NCBI GenBank assembly: GCA_900756155.1
Contig: CAAEJV010000028.1
Coordinates: 1 to 64,000, forward strand
Length of the DNA stretch: 64,000 bases
Origin: Pasteurellaceae bacterium
GTDB lineage: Bacteria; Pseudomonadota; Gammaproteobacteria; Enterobacterales; Pasteurellaceae
Direction of reading: 5' to 3'
Made by a program: the position numbers and the translations under genes. This document shows, piece after piece, positions 43,689 through 53,140 of the stretch (positions are counted from its first letter, which is position 1; the number at the start of each line of letters is the position of its first letter). The notes under the pieces were generated by a model. It was not told the DNA's origin. It searched no databases and saw nothing but the letters and a program-made list of their open reading frames with translations.

Positions 43689-44429
43689 ATGTCTGTTCTA
43701 GGAAGAATTCACTCCTTTGAATCCTGTGGAACCGTGGATGGTCCCGGCATTCGTTTTATTTTATTTATGCAAGGCTGTTTAATGCGTTGCAAATATTGCC
43801 ACAACCGTGATACTTGGGATCTTGATGGTGGTCGCGAAATTAGTGTGGAAGAACTCATGAAAGAAGTCGTGAGCTATCGCCATTTTATGAATGCAACCGG
43901 TGGTGGTGTAACAGCATCAGGTGGTGAGGCCATTCTTCAAGCTGAGTTTGTACGAGATTGGTTCCGAGCTTGTAAAGCAGAAGGCATTAATACTTGTTTA
44001 GATACTAATGGGTTTGTACGTCATTATGATCACATTATTGATGAACTGATCGATGTAACCGATCTTGTTTTGCTTGATTTAAAAGAACTGAACGATCAAG
44101 TGCACCAAAATCTTATTGGAGTGCCAAACAAACGTACGTTGGAATTTGCAAAATATCTGCAAAAACGTAATCAGCGAACCTGGATTCGTTATGTAGTGGT
44201 TCCTGGCTATACCGATAACGATCATGATGTTCATCTGCTCGGACAGTTTATTGAAGGTATGACCAATATTGAAAAAGTCGAACTTCTCCCTTATCATCGA
44301 TTAGGCGCTCATAAATGGAAAACCCTTGGTTTTGAATATGAGCTCGCAGATGTTTTACCACCGACGAAAGAATCACTTGAGCATATTAAAACAATCCTTG
44401 AAGGATATGGACATACGGTAAAATATTAA
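43689..44429 (+). CDS. pflA: Pyruvate formate-lyase-activating enzyme
   Basis: 246 residues, the same as E. coli. A radical-SAM enzyme that installs the glycyl radical on PflB. The CX3CX2C cluster motif reads CLMRCKYC, preceded by GTVDGPGIRFILFMQG; the SAM-binding GGE is in ASGGEAILQ. No obvious own terminator; the protein E gene starts 53 bp later. Confidence 0.97.
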   Translation: MSVLGRIHSFESCGTVDGPGIRFILFMQGCLMRCKYCHNRDTWDLDGGREISVEELMKEVVSYRHFMNATGGGVTASGGEAILQAEFVRDWFRACKAEGINTCLDTNGFVRHYDHIIDELIDVTDLVLLDLKELNDQVHQNLIGVPNKRTLEFAKYLQKRNQRTWIRYVVVPGYTDNDHDVHLLGQFIEGMTNIEKVELLPYHRLGAHKWKTLGFEYELADVLPPTKESLEHIKTILEGYGHTVKY

Positions 44430-44482
44430 GCTAAGGTGTAAAAAGATTAACAGCAGGCTTTAGAAAGCTTTAAGGAGGAAAA

Positions 44483-44986
44483 ATGAAAAAATTAGCATTA
44501 ACGTTTTTAGGTGTAGCCCTTTTAGCAGGCTGTTCAGCTGTTCAATCGCCAGTTACACAAGAAGAGGTGACATTAACGCCCCCTTCAAAAGATAGAGTAG
44601 GGTATGTTCGATTAGTAAAAGATAAAAATTACTACATTGATACCGATTCAATTTGGGTGGACAACCAAGATTTAAACCAAGTGCATTTTGATGCGGTGGT
44701 GAATTTGGATAAAGGTTTATATGTGTATCCAAATGAGAAAAGACGTTATGCACGTTCTGTTCGCCAATATAAAATCTTAAACTGTAAGAACTACCATTTA
44801 ACTCAAGTTCGTACTGATTTTTATGATGATTTCTGGGGCGAAGGTTTGCGTGCTGCACCGAAAAAACAAGAGAAATACACAATTAGCTTAAAACCTAACA
44901 CAACGCTCTATGCGGCGGCACAAATCATTTGTGTGAACTCAGATAGAAAACCTTCTTTAGAGTTAGAAGGCTCAAAATCGAAATAA
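44483..44986 (+). CDS. pe: Surface-adhesin protein E, lipoprotein
   Basis: 167 residues. Lipoprotein signal with lipobox LAGC (Cys at about 18). From residue 40 on it is nearly the same as H. influenzae protein E as I remember it: GYVRLVKDKNYYIDTDSIWV, HFDAVVNLDKGLYVYP, and the segment ARSVRQYKILNCKNYHLTQV that corresponds to the vitronectin-binding region of that protein. Two Cys in the mature chain (ILNC, IICV) are placed for a disulfide. In H. influenzae it binds vitronectin, laminin and plasminogen at the outer membrane. It follows pflA, the same neighbour I recall there. Confidence 0.92.
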   Translation: MKKLALTFLGVALLAGCSAVQSPVTQEEVTLTPPSKDRVGYVRLVKDKNYYIDTDSIWVDNQDLNQVHFDAVVNLDKGLYVYPNEKRRYARSVRQYKILNCKNYHLTQVRTDFYDDFWGEGLRAAPKKQEKYTISLKPNTTLYAAAQIICVNSDRKPSLELEGSKSK

Positions 44987-44992
44987 TCAATC

Positions 44993-45022
44993 AAAGTGCG
45001 GTTAGAAATAACCGCATTTTTT
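44993..45022 (+). terminator. Terminator of the protein E gene, USS plus degenerate USS
   Basis: AAAGTGCGGTTA (44993-45004) pairs with TAACCGCATTTT (45009-45020) with one wobble pair, then Ts. Confidence 0.8.
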
Positions 45023-45056
45023 ATCTCTATGAAACTAATGAGCAGGCAATAAAAAA

Positions 45057-45083
45057 CGGCCAATATTTATCAAATATTGACCG
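45057..45083 (-). terminator. Terminator of efp
   Basis: CGGCCAATATTT and AAATATTGACCG form a 12-bp stem with one mismatch; six Ts follow on the minus strand. Confidence 0.75.
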
Positions 45084-45107
45084 CTCTTTTTATCTCTCAA
45101 TGAAAGA

Positions 45108-45674
45108 TTATTTCACACGAGAAACGTATTCGCCTGAACGAGTATCGACTTTAATTACTTCACCGATTTGAACGAAAAGAGGGACTTTCACCACAGCACC
45201 AGTACTTAATGTTGCTGGTTTACCGCCTGTACCTGCAGTATCACCTTTAAGACCAGGGTCAGTGTCGATGATTTCTAATTCTACAAAGTTTGGTGGAGTG
45301 ACAGTAATTGGCGCACCGTTCCATAAAGTCACGATACAATCTGCTTGGTCTAATAACCATTTTTCTGCATCACCCACTGCTTTTGCATCAGCAGAGTATT
45401 GTTCAAATGTTTCTGGGTGCATGAAGTACCAGAATGCATCATCTTTGTATGAATAAGTCAGGTTAAGATCCATAACATCAGCAGCTTCAACCGAAGTACC
45501 AGATTTGAAGTTTACATCTAATACTTTGCCTGAAATTAATTTACGAATACGAGTACGAGTAAAAGCTTGGCCTTTACCTGGTTTAACGAATTCGTTTTCA
45601 ACGATCACACAAGGCTCACCGTCTTGCATAAATTTTAGACCTGGTTTGAAATCACTGGTAGTATATGTAGCCAT
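45108..45674 (-). CDS. efp: Translation elongation factor P
   Basis: 188 residues, the same as E. coli. It relieves ribosome stalling at polyproline. The modification loop EFVKPGKGQAFTR carries Lys34 at the position that receives (R)-beta-lysine in enteric bacteria. Three beta-barrel domains are implied by length. It is divergent from epmB, the gene for the enzyme that makes beta-lysine, with only 31 bp between, so the promoter of each lies partly within the other gene or its leader. Confidence 0.98.
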   Translation of the reverse strand: MATYTTSDFKPGLKFMQDGEPCVIVENEFVKPGKGQAFTRTRIRKLISGKVLDVNFKSGTSVEAADVMDLNLTYSYKDDAFWYFMHPETFEQYSADAKAVGDAEKWLLDQADCIVTLWNGAPITVTPPNFVELEIIDTDPGLKGDTAGTGGKPATLSTGAVVKVPLFVQIGEVIKVDTRSGEYVSRVK

Positions 45675-45705
45675 ATTAAAAATATCCTAAAAAAATAGAG
45701 ATTGT

Positions 45706-46728
45706 TTGAAAGTGCGTATTTTAACCCAAAATATTGCGATTAGAGAAGAACAAAATTGGTTAGAAACCCTAAAAAATGCGATTTCTGATCCGAAAATCTT
45801 GTTAAAAACCTTAAATTTGTCTGTTGAAGATTTTGCCGAGGATATCACTGCTCGTAAACTTTTTGCTATGCGAGTGCCTTTGCCTTTTGTTGATAAAATG
45901 GAAAAAGGGAATCCGAAAGACCCACTTTTTTTGCAAGTGATGACGGCTCAACAAGAATTTATTGAAGCGGAAGGGTTTAGCCAAGATCCTTTAGATGAGC
46001 AGCAAAAAAATGCGGTGCCTAATATTCTGCATAAATACCAAAATCGCTTGCTGTTCATGGCAAAAGGAGGCTGTGCCGTTAACTGTCGTTATTGTTTCCG
46101 TCGCCATTTTCCTTATGATCAAAACCCAGGCAATAAAACGAGTTGGCAACAAGCAATAGACTATATTGCGGCCCATTCAGAAATTGAAGAAGTGATTTTT
46201 TCGGGTGGCGATCCGATGATGGCAAAGGATAGTGAATGGGCATGGCTATTAGAACGCCTTGAAAGAATACCGCACTTACAGCGTTTGCGTATTCACTCTC
46301 GTTTGCCGGTCGTGATTCCAGAGCGCATTACGGATGAATTTTGTGATTTATTGCTAAAAAGCCGATTACAAGCGGTGTTTGTAACGCATATCAATCACCC
46401 AAATGAAATTGATGAGGCGCTCTCTTTGGCTATGCAAAAACTGGCAGGTGCTAAAGTCACCTTACTTAATCAATCAGTCCTTTTAAAAGATGTGAATGAT
46501 AACCCACATACATTAAAAGTATTGAGCGATAAGCTATTTCAAGCGGGAATTTTGCCTTATTACTTGCATTTATTGGATAAAGTGCAGGGGGCGAGACATT
46601 TTTATATCTCAGATGAGAAAGCATTACAAATTTACAAAGAATTACAGGCGCTCACTTCTGGCTATTTAGTGCCCAAATTAGCACGAGAAATCGGCGGAGA
46701 GCCAAATAAGACTTTATACACCGCTTAA
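45706..46728 (+). CDS. epmB: EF-P (R)-beta-lysine synthesis: lysine 2,3-aminomutase EpmB
   Basis: 340 residues. A radical-SAM, PLP-dependent aminomutase that converts L-lysine to (R)-beta-lysine for EF-P Lys34. The cluster motif is CAVNCRYC followed by FRRHFPY; LVPKLAREIGGEPNK at the C-terminus is the family ending. The start is a TTG at 45706; a GTG at 45712 is an alternative. epmA, which attaches the product, is not in the window. One USS near 46266. Confidence 0.95.
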   Translation: MKVRILTQNIAIREEQNWLETLKNAISDPKILLKTLNLSVEDFAEDITARKLFAMRVPLPFVDKMEKGNPKDPLFLQVMTAQQEFIEAEGFSQDPLDEQQKNAVPNILHKYQNRLLFMAKGGCAVNCRYCFRRHFPYDQNPGNKTSWQQAIDYIAAHSEIEEVIFSGGDPMMAKDSEWAWLLERLERIPHLQRLRIHSRLPVVIPERITDEFCDLLLKSRLQAVFVTHINHPNEIDEALSLAMQKLAGAKVTLLNQSVLLKDVNDNPHTLKVLSDKLFQAGILPYYLHLLDKVQGARHFYISDEKALQIYKELQALTSGYLVPKLAREIGGEPNKTLYTA

Positions 46729-46802
46729 GATCCGATAAAATACGATTCAATTTTTCACCGCACTTTTGTGCGATCTTTAGTTTAGCAAATCGAGGTAATA
46801 CC

Positions 46803-48197
46803 GTGGATAATAAAAATCAACCTAACGACAATTCATCTCAAAATGAATTAGATTTAGGATTTAATCACTCTGACTCTGTGACACCAAGAAAACCGGTTCA
46901 ACAAAGTGGCTCAATTTTTGATAAAGCCAAAGGTTTATTTGGTAAAAAAGAACAGCCAGATACACAATTCCATGTTCGTCGCGAACCAACTTTTGGTGCG
47001 GCAGCAAGTCAACCTTTTTCACCTTCTCAAGCATTCCAAAGTGAAAATACTGAACAGTCAGTGCAATCAAGTGCTTTCGGCGCTCAAGAGCCTGTTGAAA
47101 ATGTTCAAGTAGAAAACGCAGCGGAAGAAAAAGTGATTTTTGAAAATTCACCTGCAGAAGAGATTGTGGAAGAAGTGAAAACTCAAGCAGAAACAGTTGC
47201 ACCAGCAACAGCTGCTACAGCAGCAAGCTTGAAATCACCTGAAAAATGGAAGGTTCTACAAATGTTACCAGAAAAACATCGCCGTTTATTTATTGCTATC
47301 TTGGGGTTAGTGGTCTTGCTGATCATTTTCTTCACCCTAAAACCAAACTCAGATACGGTAGAGTCTTTTGAACAACAAAACAGCAATGAAATTCCAGTTC
47401 AATTCCAATCACTGGATCAGTCTCAACCGGTTGAAACCACAGTATTAGATAACAATAACAATGCAGCGCCGGCAACGACAGAACAAGCTGCAAATGACGC
47501 TAAATCAGATACACCTCCAGCCATGGAGTACGTAGGTGATAAAGCAGATGCGGCGAAATCACAACCTGCAGAGCCTGCACAACAAACTGTTGCTCAACAA
47601 CCAGCAACTCAATCTGCACCAGTTCAACCAGCTGTTGCTCCTGCACCAGTTAAAGAACCTATGAAAACAGTACAACCAACGGTAGAAAAACATACCGCAA
47701 CAGTTGAGCATAAAGCAGAACCTCGTCGTGAACAAACATCGGTGGTTCAAGAGAAAAAACAACCTAAACCTGTAGCTGAAAAAGCAACAGTTCAGCCGAC
47801 TCAAACTGTGAAAAAAGAGTCAAACAAAATTCAAGAAGCAAAACCGGTTGCGACTAAAGACAGTAAGGTTCAAATTGTGGAAGCGAAATCAGCAACCCAC
47901 AATGCGGTGAAAGCAGCTGAACCAGCAGTACAAACCGCTTCAACCAGTGCAACAAAAACATTAACTGTGCCTCAAGGTGTTTCACTGATGCAAGTATTCC
48001 GTGATAATAAATTGAATATTTCAGATGTGAATGCCATGACAAAAGCAAGCGGTGCAGGTAATGCATTAAGCAGTTTCAAACCTGGTGATAAAGTACAGGT
48101 ATCTGTGAATAGTCAAGGCCGAGTGAGTGAGCTTCGTTTATCAAATGGCGGTAAGTTCATTCGTCAAGCCGATGGTTCATATCAGTATAAAAAATAA
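46803..48197 (+). CDS. oapA: Opacity-associated protein OapA
   Basis: 464 residues, starting at GTG with GAGGTAATACC upstream. Cytoplasmic N-terminus of 160 residues, one membrane helix (162-179), a long Pro/Gln/Ala/Thr/Lys-rich linker (about 180-385) and a C-terminal OapA/LysM-like domain (from about 388: KTLTVPQGVSLMQVFRDNKL, SFKPGDKVQVS). In H. influenzae OapA is needed for transparent colony type and nasopharyngeal attachment; a peptidoglycan contact is suggested by the domain. oapB follows after a hairpin. Confidence 0.93.
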   Translation: MDNKNQPNDNSSQNELDLGFNHSDSVTPRKPVQQSGSIFDKAKGLFGKKEQPDTQFHVRREPTFGAAASQPFSPSQAFQSENTEQSVQSSAFGAQEPVENVQVENAAEEKVIFENSPAEEIVEEVKTQAETVAPATAATAASLKSPEKWKVLQMLPEKHRRLFIAILGLVVLLIIFFTLKPNSDTVESFEQQNSNEIPVQFQSLDQSQPVETTVLDNNNNAAPATTEQAANDAKSDTPPAMEYVGDKADAAKSQPAEPAQQTVAQQPATQSAPVQPAVAPAPVKEPMKTVQPTVEKHTATVEHKAEPRREQTSVVQEKKQPKPVAEKATVQPTQTVKKESNKIQEAKPVATKDSKVQIVEAKSATHNAVKAAEPAVQTASTSATKTLTVPQGVSLMQVFRDNKLNISDVNAMTKASGAGNALSSFKPGDKVQVSVNSQGRVSELRLSNGGKFIRQADGSYQYKK

Positions 48198-48204
48198 TTT
48201 TTAG

Positions 48205-48227
48205 TGGGCGAGTAATCGCCCATTTTT
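48205..48227 (+). terminator. Hairpin between oapA and oapB, terminator or attenuator
   Basis: A 7-bp GC-rich stem (TGGGCGA with TCGCCCA), GTAA loop, then TTTTT, 7 bases after the oapA stop. Confidence 0.8.
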
Positions 48228-48302
48228 CTAGATAAGATTGTTTATCCTTGCTCATTTCGCAAAGTGAGCAATCATAAACAACCCTTGATGGAAATAGAAT
48301 TC

Positions 48303-48710
48303 ATGTTAAAAAAATTAAGCGTAATTTTGACCGCACTTTGTCTTTCCGCTTGTTCACAAAATGTTGAATTAAGCAAACCAGTACCACAGAAAATGAAAGT
48401 GCAAACCGTTGATAAAAAATCCCAAAAGGGTTCAGCGACGGTTTATTTGTGTAAAGGCAATAAAGAAGTGAGTGTGGTTCATACCAAGCAAAAACAGAAA
48501 AGTAAAAAAACACTTAGTCAGGTGACCGTTACTTTTAATGATGTAACCGAAAAATTGACTCGAGTCATTTCTGAGCGTGGGAGAAATTATGCGAATATTC
48601 GTTGGTATTGGCAGGAGCGTGATGACTTCAGTCAATTACAAACTAGCGTAGGTGAAGTGCTTGCTGAACGCTGTGTTAAACAACCAAGTGAATTAAAATC
48701 AGGCAAATAA
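48303..48710 (+). CDS. oapB: Opacity-associated protein OapB, lipoprotein
   Basis: 135 residues from the ATG giving LKKLSVILTALCLSAC; the earlier GTG at 48264 would disrupt the signal peptide. Lipobox LSAC with Cys at about residue 16, then a basic mature domain with YLCKGNKEVSVVHTK and RGRNYANIRWYWQE; it resembles MliC-like lysozyme-inhibitor folds, which is inference. A USS is embedded in the signal-peptide codons (48328), encoding LTAL. recO begins 7 bp after the stop. Confidence 0.9.
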   Translation: MLKKLSVILTALCLSACSQNVELSKPVPQKMKVQTVDKKSQKGSATVYLCKGNKEVSVVHTKQKQKSKKTLSQVTVTFNDVTEKLTRVISERGRNYANIRWYWQERDDFSQLQTSVGEVLAERCVKQPSELKSGK

Positions 48711-48717
48711 TTCTTTT

Positions 48718-49422
48718 ATGGATCTCCAACGCGGCTTTGTGTTACATCGTCGTCCTTATAGTGAAACCAGCCTTTTAGTAGATTTATTCACTGAAGAAAC
48801 GGGACGTTTGACGGTTATTGCAAAAGGTGCTCGTGCGAAACGTTCGGCATGGAAATCTGTCTTACAGCCTTTTACGCCATTACTTCTTCGTTGGTCAGGA
48901 AAAGGCGCATTAAAAACACTTACTAAAGCAGAGCCCGCGGCAATTACGCTGCCTTTACAGCAAACGGCTTTATACAGCGGATTTTATGTAAATGAGCTGA
49001 TTACTCGAGTGATCGAGCCCGAAACGGCCAATCCACAACTTTTTCAGCATTATCTTCAATGCTTAACAGGCTTAGCCACTCAACCACAGGTTGAGCCCAC
49101 ATTGCGTCTATTTGAATTTCATTTACTTAAGATCTTAGGTTATGGCATTGATTTTCTGCATTGTGCAGGATCAGGTTTACCAGTAGATGAATCGATGACT
49201 TATCAATACCGTGCGGAAAAGGGATTTATCGCCTCGTTAGTGAAAGATAACTTGACCTTTTATGGCCGAGATTTGCTTGCTTTTGACCGTTTGGAATTCA
49301 CCGATGAGTCCGTCTTGCAAGCAGCAAAGCGCTTTACTCGAATCGCGCTCAAACCTTATTTAGGGGATAAGCCGCTGAAAAGCCGAGAATTATTTACGCA
49401 AAACGTACTTTATTTGAAATAA
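48718..49422 (+). CDS. recO: DNA repair protein RecO
   Basis: 234 residues (E. coli 242). It works with RecR to load RecA on SSB-coated single-stranded DNA. N-terminal OB fold (MDLQRGFVLHRRPYSETSLLVDLFT, GRLTVIAKGARAKRS) and a helical C-terminal domain. It follows oapB by 7 bp and is probably co-transcribed; rlmD follows after 36 bp. Confidence 0.95.
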   Translation: MDLQRGFVLHRRPYSETSLLVDLFTEETGRLTVIAKGARAKRSAWKSVLQPFTPLLLRWSGKGALKTLTKAEPAAITLPLQQTALYSGFYVNELITRVIEPETANPQLFQHYLQCLTGLATQPQVEPTLRLFEFHLLKILGYGIDFLHCAGSGLPVDESMTYQYRAEKGFIASLVKDNLTFYGRDLLAFDRLEFTDESVLQAAKRFTRIALKPYLGDKPLKSRELFTQNVLYLK

Positions 49423-49458
49423 TCCCTTTCTTTGATACAAATAGATTAAAACATCACC

Positions 49459-50769
49459 ATGGCTTTACTTTACGCTCCACAAAAAAAACAGAAAACCACC
49501 CAAAAAGTTATCGCTGAAATTCAGGATTTAGATTATCAAGGACTGGGTGTCGCTAAAATTCAAGGTAAAACCTGGTTTATTGAAAATGCCTTGCCAATGG
49601 AAAAAGTGGAAGCGATAGTGACTGATGAAAAGCGTCAATATGGTTTAGCCTCGGCACAAAAATGGCTACAAAAGAGTAATCAGCGTGTTGAGCCACAATG
49701 TCATTATTATGGCCGTTGTGGTGGATGCCAAGGTCAGCATATTCCTGTGGAAATGCAGCGTAAAGCGAAAGAGAAAGCCCTTTTTTCTCGATTAAGTAAA
49801 CTGCAAGCAGAGCCCATTCAATTAATGCCAATGATTTGTGGCGAACAATGGGGCTATCGTCGTCGTGTACGATTAAGTTTGCTATGGAATGCTAAAAACA
49901 AAACTGTTGAAATGGGATTTCGTCAGAAAAACTCCAATCAGTTAGTGAGTATTCAGCAATGCTTAGTCGCTGAGCCTGCGATTAATGATCTTATTCCAAA
50001 ATTGACCGCACTTTGGGCGCAATATTCAACCCCGAAACAATTAGGGCATATTGAATTAGTTTCAGCGGATAATGGCGTAGCCATGTTGTTACGTTACAAA
50101 GGTAATTTAGCAGGAGCTGACCGCACTTTGTTACTCGAGTTTGCACATGTCAATGCCGTGAATTTGTTTCTGCAAGATGATCAATGTATTCAACTTGTGC
50201 ATGGTGAAATGTCTTATTATTCTCTGGGCGATATTCGTTTATCTTTTGATATCCGCGATTTTATTCAAGTGAATACCCACTTAAATCTGCAAATGGTAGA
50301 GACTGCTTTAGACTGGCTTGATTTGAATCAGAATGATCATGTCTTAGATTTATTCTGCGGCATGGGCAATTTCACGTTACCTTTAGCCAAACGCGTGAAA
50401 AGTGCGGTTGGAATTGAAGGGGTTTTTGATATGGTGCAAAAAGCCCAAGCGAATGCACACTTTAATCACATTGATAATGTTGAATTTTATCAAGCCGATT
50501 TAGACCAAGCTTTTTTAGAACAACCTTGGGCAAAACAACATTTCAATAAAATTCTTCTCGATCCGCCTCGTAGTGGCGCAGCATTTGCACTGAATGCTTT
50601 GTGTGAGCTTGGTGCAGAAAGCATTCTCTATGTATCTTGCAATCCCGCAACGTTAGTACGAGATGCTGAAATTCTCCGCTCTTTCGGTTATCGCATCATC
50701 AAAACTGCCATGATTGATATGTTCCCGCATACCAGTCATTTGGAGTCGGTGACATTATTTATCAAATAA
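49459..50769 (+). CDS. rlmD: 23S rRNA (uracil-1939-C5)-methyltransferase RlmD
   Basis: 436 residues. N-terminal TRAM domain (about 15-75), an iron-sulfur cluster with Cys in CHYYGRCGGCQGQH and QQCLVAEP, and a C-terminal Rossmann methyltransferase domain with LDLFCGMGNFTLPLA, the ILLDPPRSGA motif and catalytic Cys in LYVSCNPATLVRD. It methylates U1939 of 23S rRNA. Three USS lie within it (near 50004, 50120 and 50399), encoding TAL, DRTL and SAV. Confidence 0.97.
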   Translation: MALLYAPQKKQKTTQKVIAEIQDLDYQGLGVAKIQGKTWFIENALPMEKVEAIVTDEKRQYGLASAQKWLQKSNQRVEPQCHYYGRCGGCQGQHIPVEMQRKAKEKALFSRLSKLQAEPIQLMPMICGEQWGYRRRVRLSLLWNAKNKTVEMGFRQKNSNQLVSIQQCLVAEPAINDLIPKLTALWAQYSTPKQLGHIELVSADNGVAMLLRYKGNLAGADRTLLLEFAHVNAVNLFLQDDQCIQLVHGEMSYYSLGDIRLSFDIRDFIQVNTHLNLQMVETALDWLDLNQNDHVLDLFCGMGNFTLPLAKRVKSAVGIEGVFDMVQKAQANAHFNHIDNVEFYQADLDQAFLEQPWAKQHFNKILLDPPRSGAAFALNALCELGAESILYVSCNPATLVRDAEILRSFGYRIIKTAMIDMFPHTSHLESVTLFIK

Positions 50770-50803
50770 GGTGTAAATTCTGATAGAATAGTCAGACTTT
50801 TTT

Positions 50804-50845
50804 GTTGTCTTAAAAAGACAACTCGGTTGACAGGATGTCACCGAG
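50804..50845 (+). promoter_or_regulatory. Two adjacent hairpins in the relA leader
   Basis: GTTGTCTT/AAGACAAC (8 bp, 3-nt loop, 50804-50822) is followed without gap by CTCGGT-T-GACA/TGTCACCGAG (10 bp with one bulged T, 50822-50845). No T tract follows, so these are not a standard terminator. They end 25 bases before the relA ATG. Confidence 0.7.
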
Positions 50846-50870
50846 CCATATTCATCAACAAGGGGGTATT

Positions 50871-53120
50871 ATGGTTGCAGTTCGTGGTTCTCACTTATCA
50901 AATCCACATGATTTTGAGATCGAACAATGGTGTTCGAGCCTTAAACTTGCTGCCCCCGCAGAAAAGTCTCTGATTGATGCATGGTATTATGCCCAAGCCA
51001 AAATAGCTGAACATGCCGATCAAATGGAGAATGCAATCCTTACATTGCAATCCGGTGTGGAAATGGTGGAAATTCTGCATGAAATGAATATGGACAGCGA
51101 AAGCTTACTCACCGCGATGCTATTCCCCTTAGTAGCAAACAAAATTGTCGATTGGGAGCAAATTCAGGAACATTTTGGTCCTAAAATCACCAAACTGCTT
51201 AAAGGTGTGGAGGAGATGGATAATATCCGTCAGCTCAATGCCAGCCATTCTGCCAATGCCTCTCAAGTGGATAATGTACGCCGTATGCTCCTTGCGATGG
51301 TGGACGATTTCCGTTGCGTGATCATTAAACTTGCTGAACGTATTACGTTTCTTCGTAATGCGGAAAATCACTTTTGTGAAGAAGAAAAAGTATTGGCAGC
51401 CAAAGAGTGTTCCAATATTTATGCTCCATTAGCGAATCGTTTAGGGATCGGTCAATTGAAATGGGAGCTTGAAGATTACTGCTTCCGTTATTTGCATCCA
51501 GAACAATATCGAAATATTGCCAAATTATTACATGAGCGCCGCTTAGATCGTGAGCAGTATATTGCAGATTTTGTCACAGAGTTAACCGGTTATTTAAAAG
51601 AAAATATCGATCAGGTTGAGGTTTACGGCCGTCCTAAACATATTTATAGCATCTGGCGAAAAATGCAGAAGAAACATTTGGAGTTCAGTGGCTTATATGA
51701 TGTCAGAGCGGTTAGAGTGATCGTACAGAAATTGCAAGATTGTTATACGGCGCTCGGTATCGTCCACACGCATTTCAAACACTTGCCAAAAGAATTTGAT
51801 GATTATGTCGCCAACCCGAAACCAAATGGTTATCAATCCATTCATACTGTGGTGTTAGGCAAAGGTGGTAAGCCAATTGAAGTGCAAATTCGTACTCAAC
51901 AAATGCATGATGATGCGGAGCTTGGTGTAGCCGCCCACTGGAAATACAAAGAGGGCACGACAGGTAGCCTTTCCGCTTACGAAGAAAAAATCACTTGGTT
52001 ACGTAAATTACTCGCATGGCAGGATGATATTACAGATTCTGGTGAAGTAATGGCTGAATTGCGAAGCCAGGTCTTTGATGACCGCGTATATGTGTTTACG
52101 CCAAAAGGTGAAGTGGTTGATTTACCCGCGGGATCAACCCCTCTCGATTTTGCTTATGCGATCCACAGTGAGATTGGCCACCGTTGTATCGGGGCAAAAG
52201 TTGGTGGGCGTATTGTGCCATTCACTTATCACCTGCAAATGGGTGAGCAAGTGGATATCATCACACAGAAAAACCCAAATCCAAGCCGAGATTGGGTCAA
52301 TCCGAACTTAGGCTTTACCCATACCTCAAAAGCGCGTGCGAAAATCCAAGCGTGGTTTAAGAAACAAGATCGCGATAAAAACGTTCCAGCGGGTAAAGAG
52401 CAGTTAGATAATGAACTTGCTCGTTTGAATATCAGTTTGAAACAGGTTGAGCAGCTTGCCTTACCACGTTACAACTTAAGAAACCTCGACGATTTATATG
52501 CAGGCATTGGTAGCGGAGATATTCGCTTAAATCAGTTGATGAATTTCTTGCAAAGCCGATTAATCAAAGTGACAGCTGAAGAAGCAGATCAAGAAATTCT
52601 CCGCCATGTAGCGAGTAAAAGCGCAAATACTGCACAGCAAAAAGCGCAGCAGAAAGCAGATCAACAACAGAATAAAGGTTATGTGATTGTTGAAGGCGTG
52701 GGCAATTTAATGCACCATATGGCACGTTGTTGCCAGCCTATTCCAGGTGATGCCATTGCAGGCTACATTACCATGGGTCGTGGTATTTCAATTCATCGTT
52801 GCGATTGTGAACAGTTCATTGAATTACAAGCAGCCCATCCTGAACGCGTGGTAGAAGCCCTTTGGGGAGATAATTATGCGGCGGGGTTCCATATTAATAT
52901 TCGTATTGTGGCCAGTGATCGCAACGGTTTATTGCGTGATATTACGACCGTGCTCGCGAATGAAAAAGTCAGCGTGTTAGGGGTTTCAAGCCGTGCAGAC
53001 ACGAAAAAACAAGTGGCGACGATGGATATGGAAATTGAACTGAAAAATGTCGAAAGTTTAAGTAAAATACTGGCCAGATTAGCGAAGTTAGACGACGTTA
53101 TCGAAGCAAAACGTTTATAG
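50871..53120 (+). CDS. relA: GTP pyrophosphokinase RelA
   Basis: 749 residues from the ATG giving VAVRGSH, with AGGGGG 7 bases upstream; the earlier in-frame codon at 50835 lies in the leader hairpin. The ribosome-associated (p)ppGpp synthetase of the stringent response. Order: degenerate HD hydrolase domain without the HD pair (RelA rather than SpoT), synthetase domain with GRPKHIYSIWRKMQKK and EFDDYVANPKPNGYQSIHT, TGS domain (VYVFTPKGEVVDLPAGSTPLD), zinc-finger-like CCQPIPGD and a C-terminal ACT/RRM domain. dgkA follows after 20 bp. Confidence 0.97.
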   Translation: MVAVRGSHLSNPHDFEIEQWCSSLKLAAPAEKSLIDAWYYAQAKIAEHADQMENAILTLQSGVEMVEILHEMNMDSESLLTAMLFPLVANKIVDWEQIQEHFGPKITKLLKGVEEMDNIRQLNASHSANASQVDNVRRMLLAMVDDFRCVIIKLAERITFLRNAENHFCEEEKVLAAKECSNIYAPLANRLGIGQLKWELEDYCFRYLHPEQYRNIAKLLHERRLDREQYIADFVTELTGYLKENIDQVEVYGRPKHIYSIWRKMQKKHLEFSGLYDVRAVRVIVQKLQDCYTALGIVHTHFKHLPKEFDDYVANPKPNGYQSIHTVVLGKGGKPIEVQIRTQQMHDDAELGVAAHWKYKEGTTGSLSAYEEKITWLRKLLAWQDDITDSGEVMAELRSQVFDDRVYVFTPKGEVVDLPAGSTPLDFAYAIHSEIGHRCIGAKVGGRIVPFTYHLQMGEQVDIITQKNPNPSRDWVNPNLGFTHTSKARAKIQAWFKKQDRDKNVPAGKEQLDNELARLNISLKQVEQLALPRYNLRNLDDLYAGIGSGDIRLNQLMNFLQSRLIKVTAEEADQEILRHVASKSANTAQQKAQQKADQQQNKGYVIVEGVGNLMHHMARCCQPIPGDAIAGYITMGRGISIHRCDCEQFIELQAAHPERVVEALWGDNYAAGFHINIRIVASDRNGLLRDITTVLANEKVSVLGVSSRADTKKQVATMDMEIELKNVESLSKILARLAKLDDVIEAKRL

Positions 53121-53140
53121 ATTACAACATAGGAACTTTT

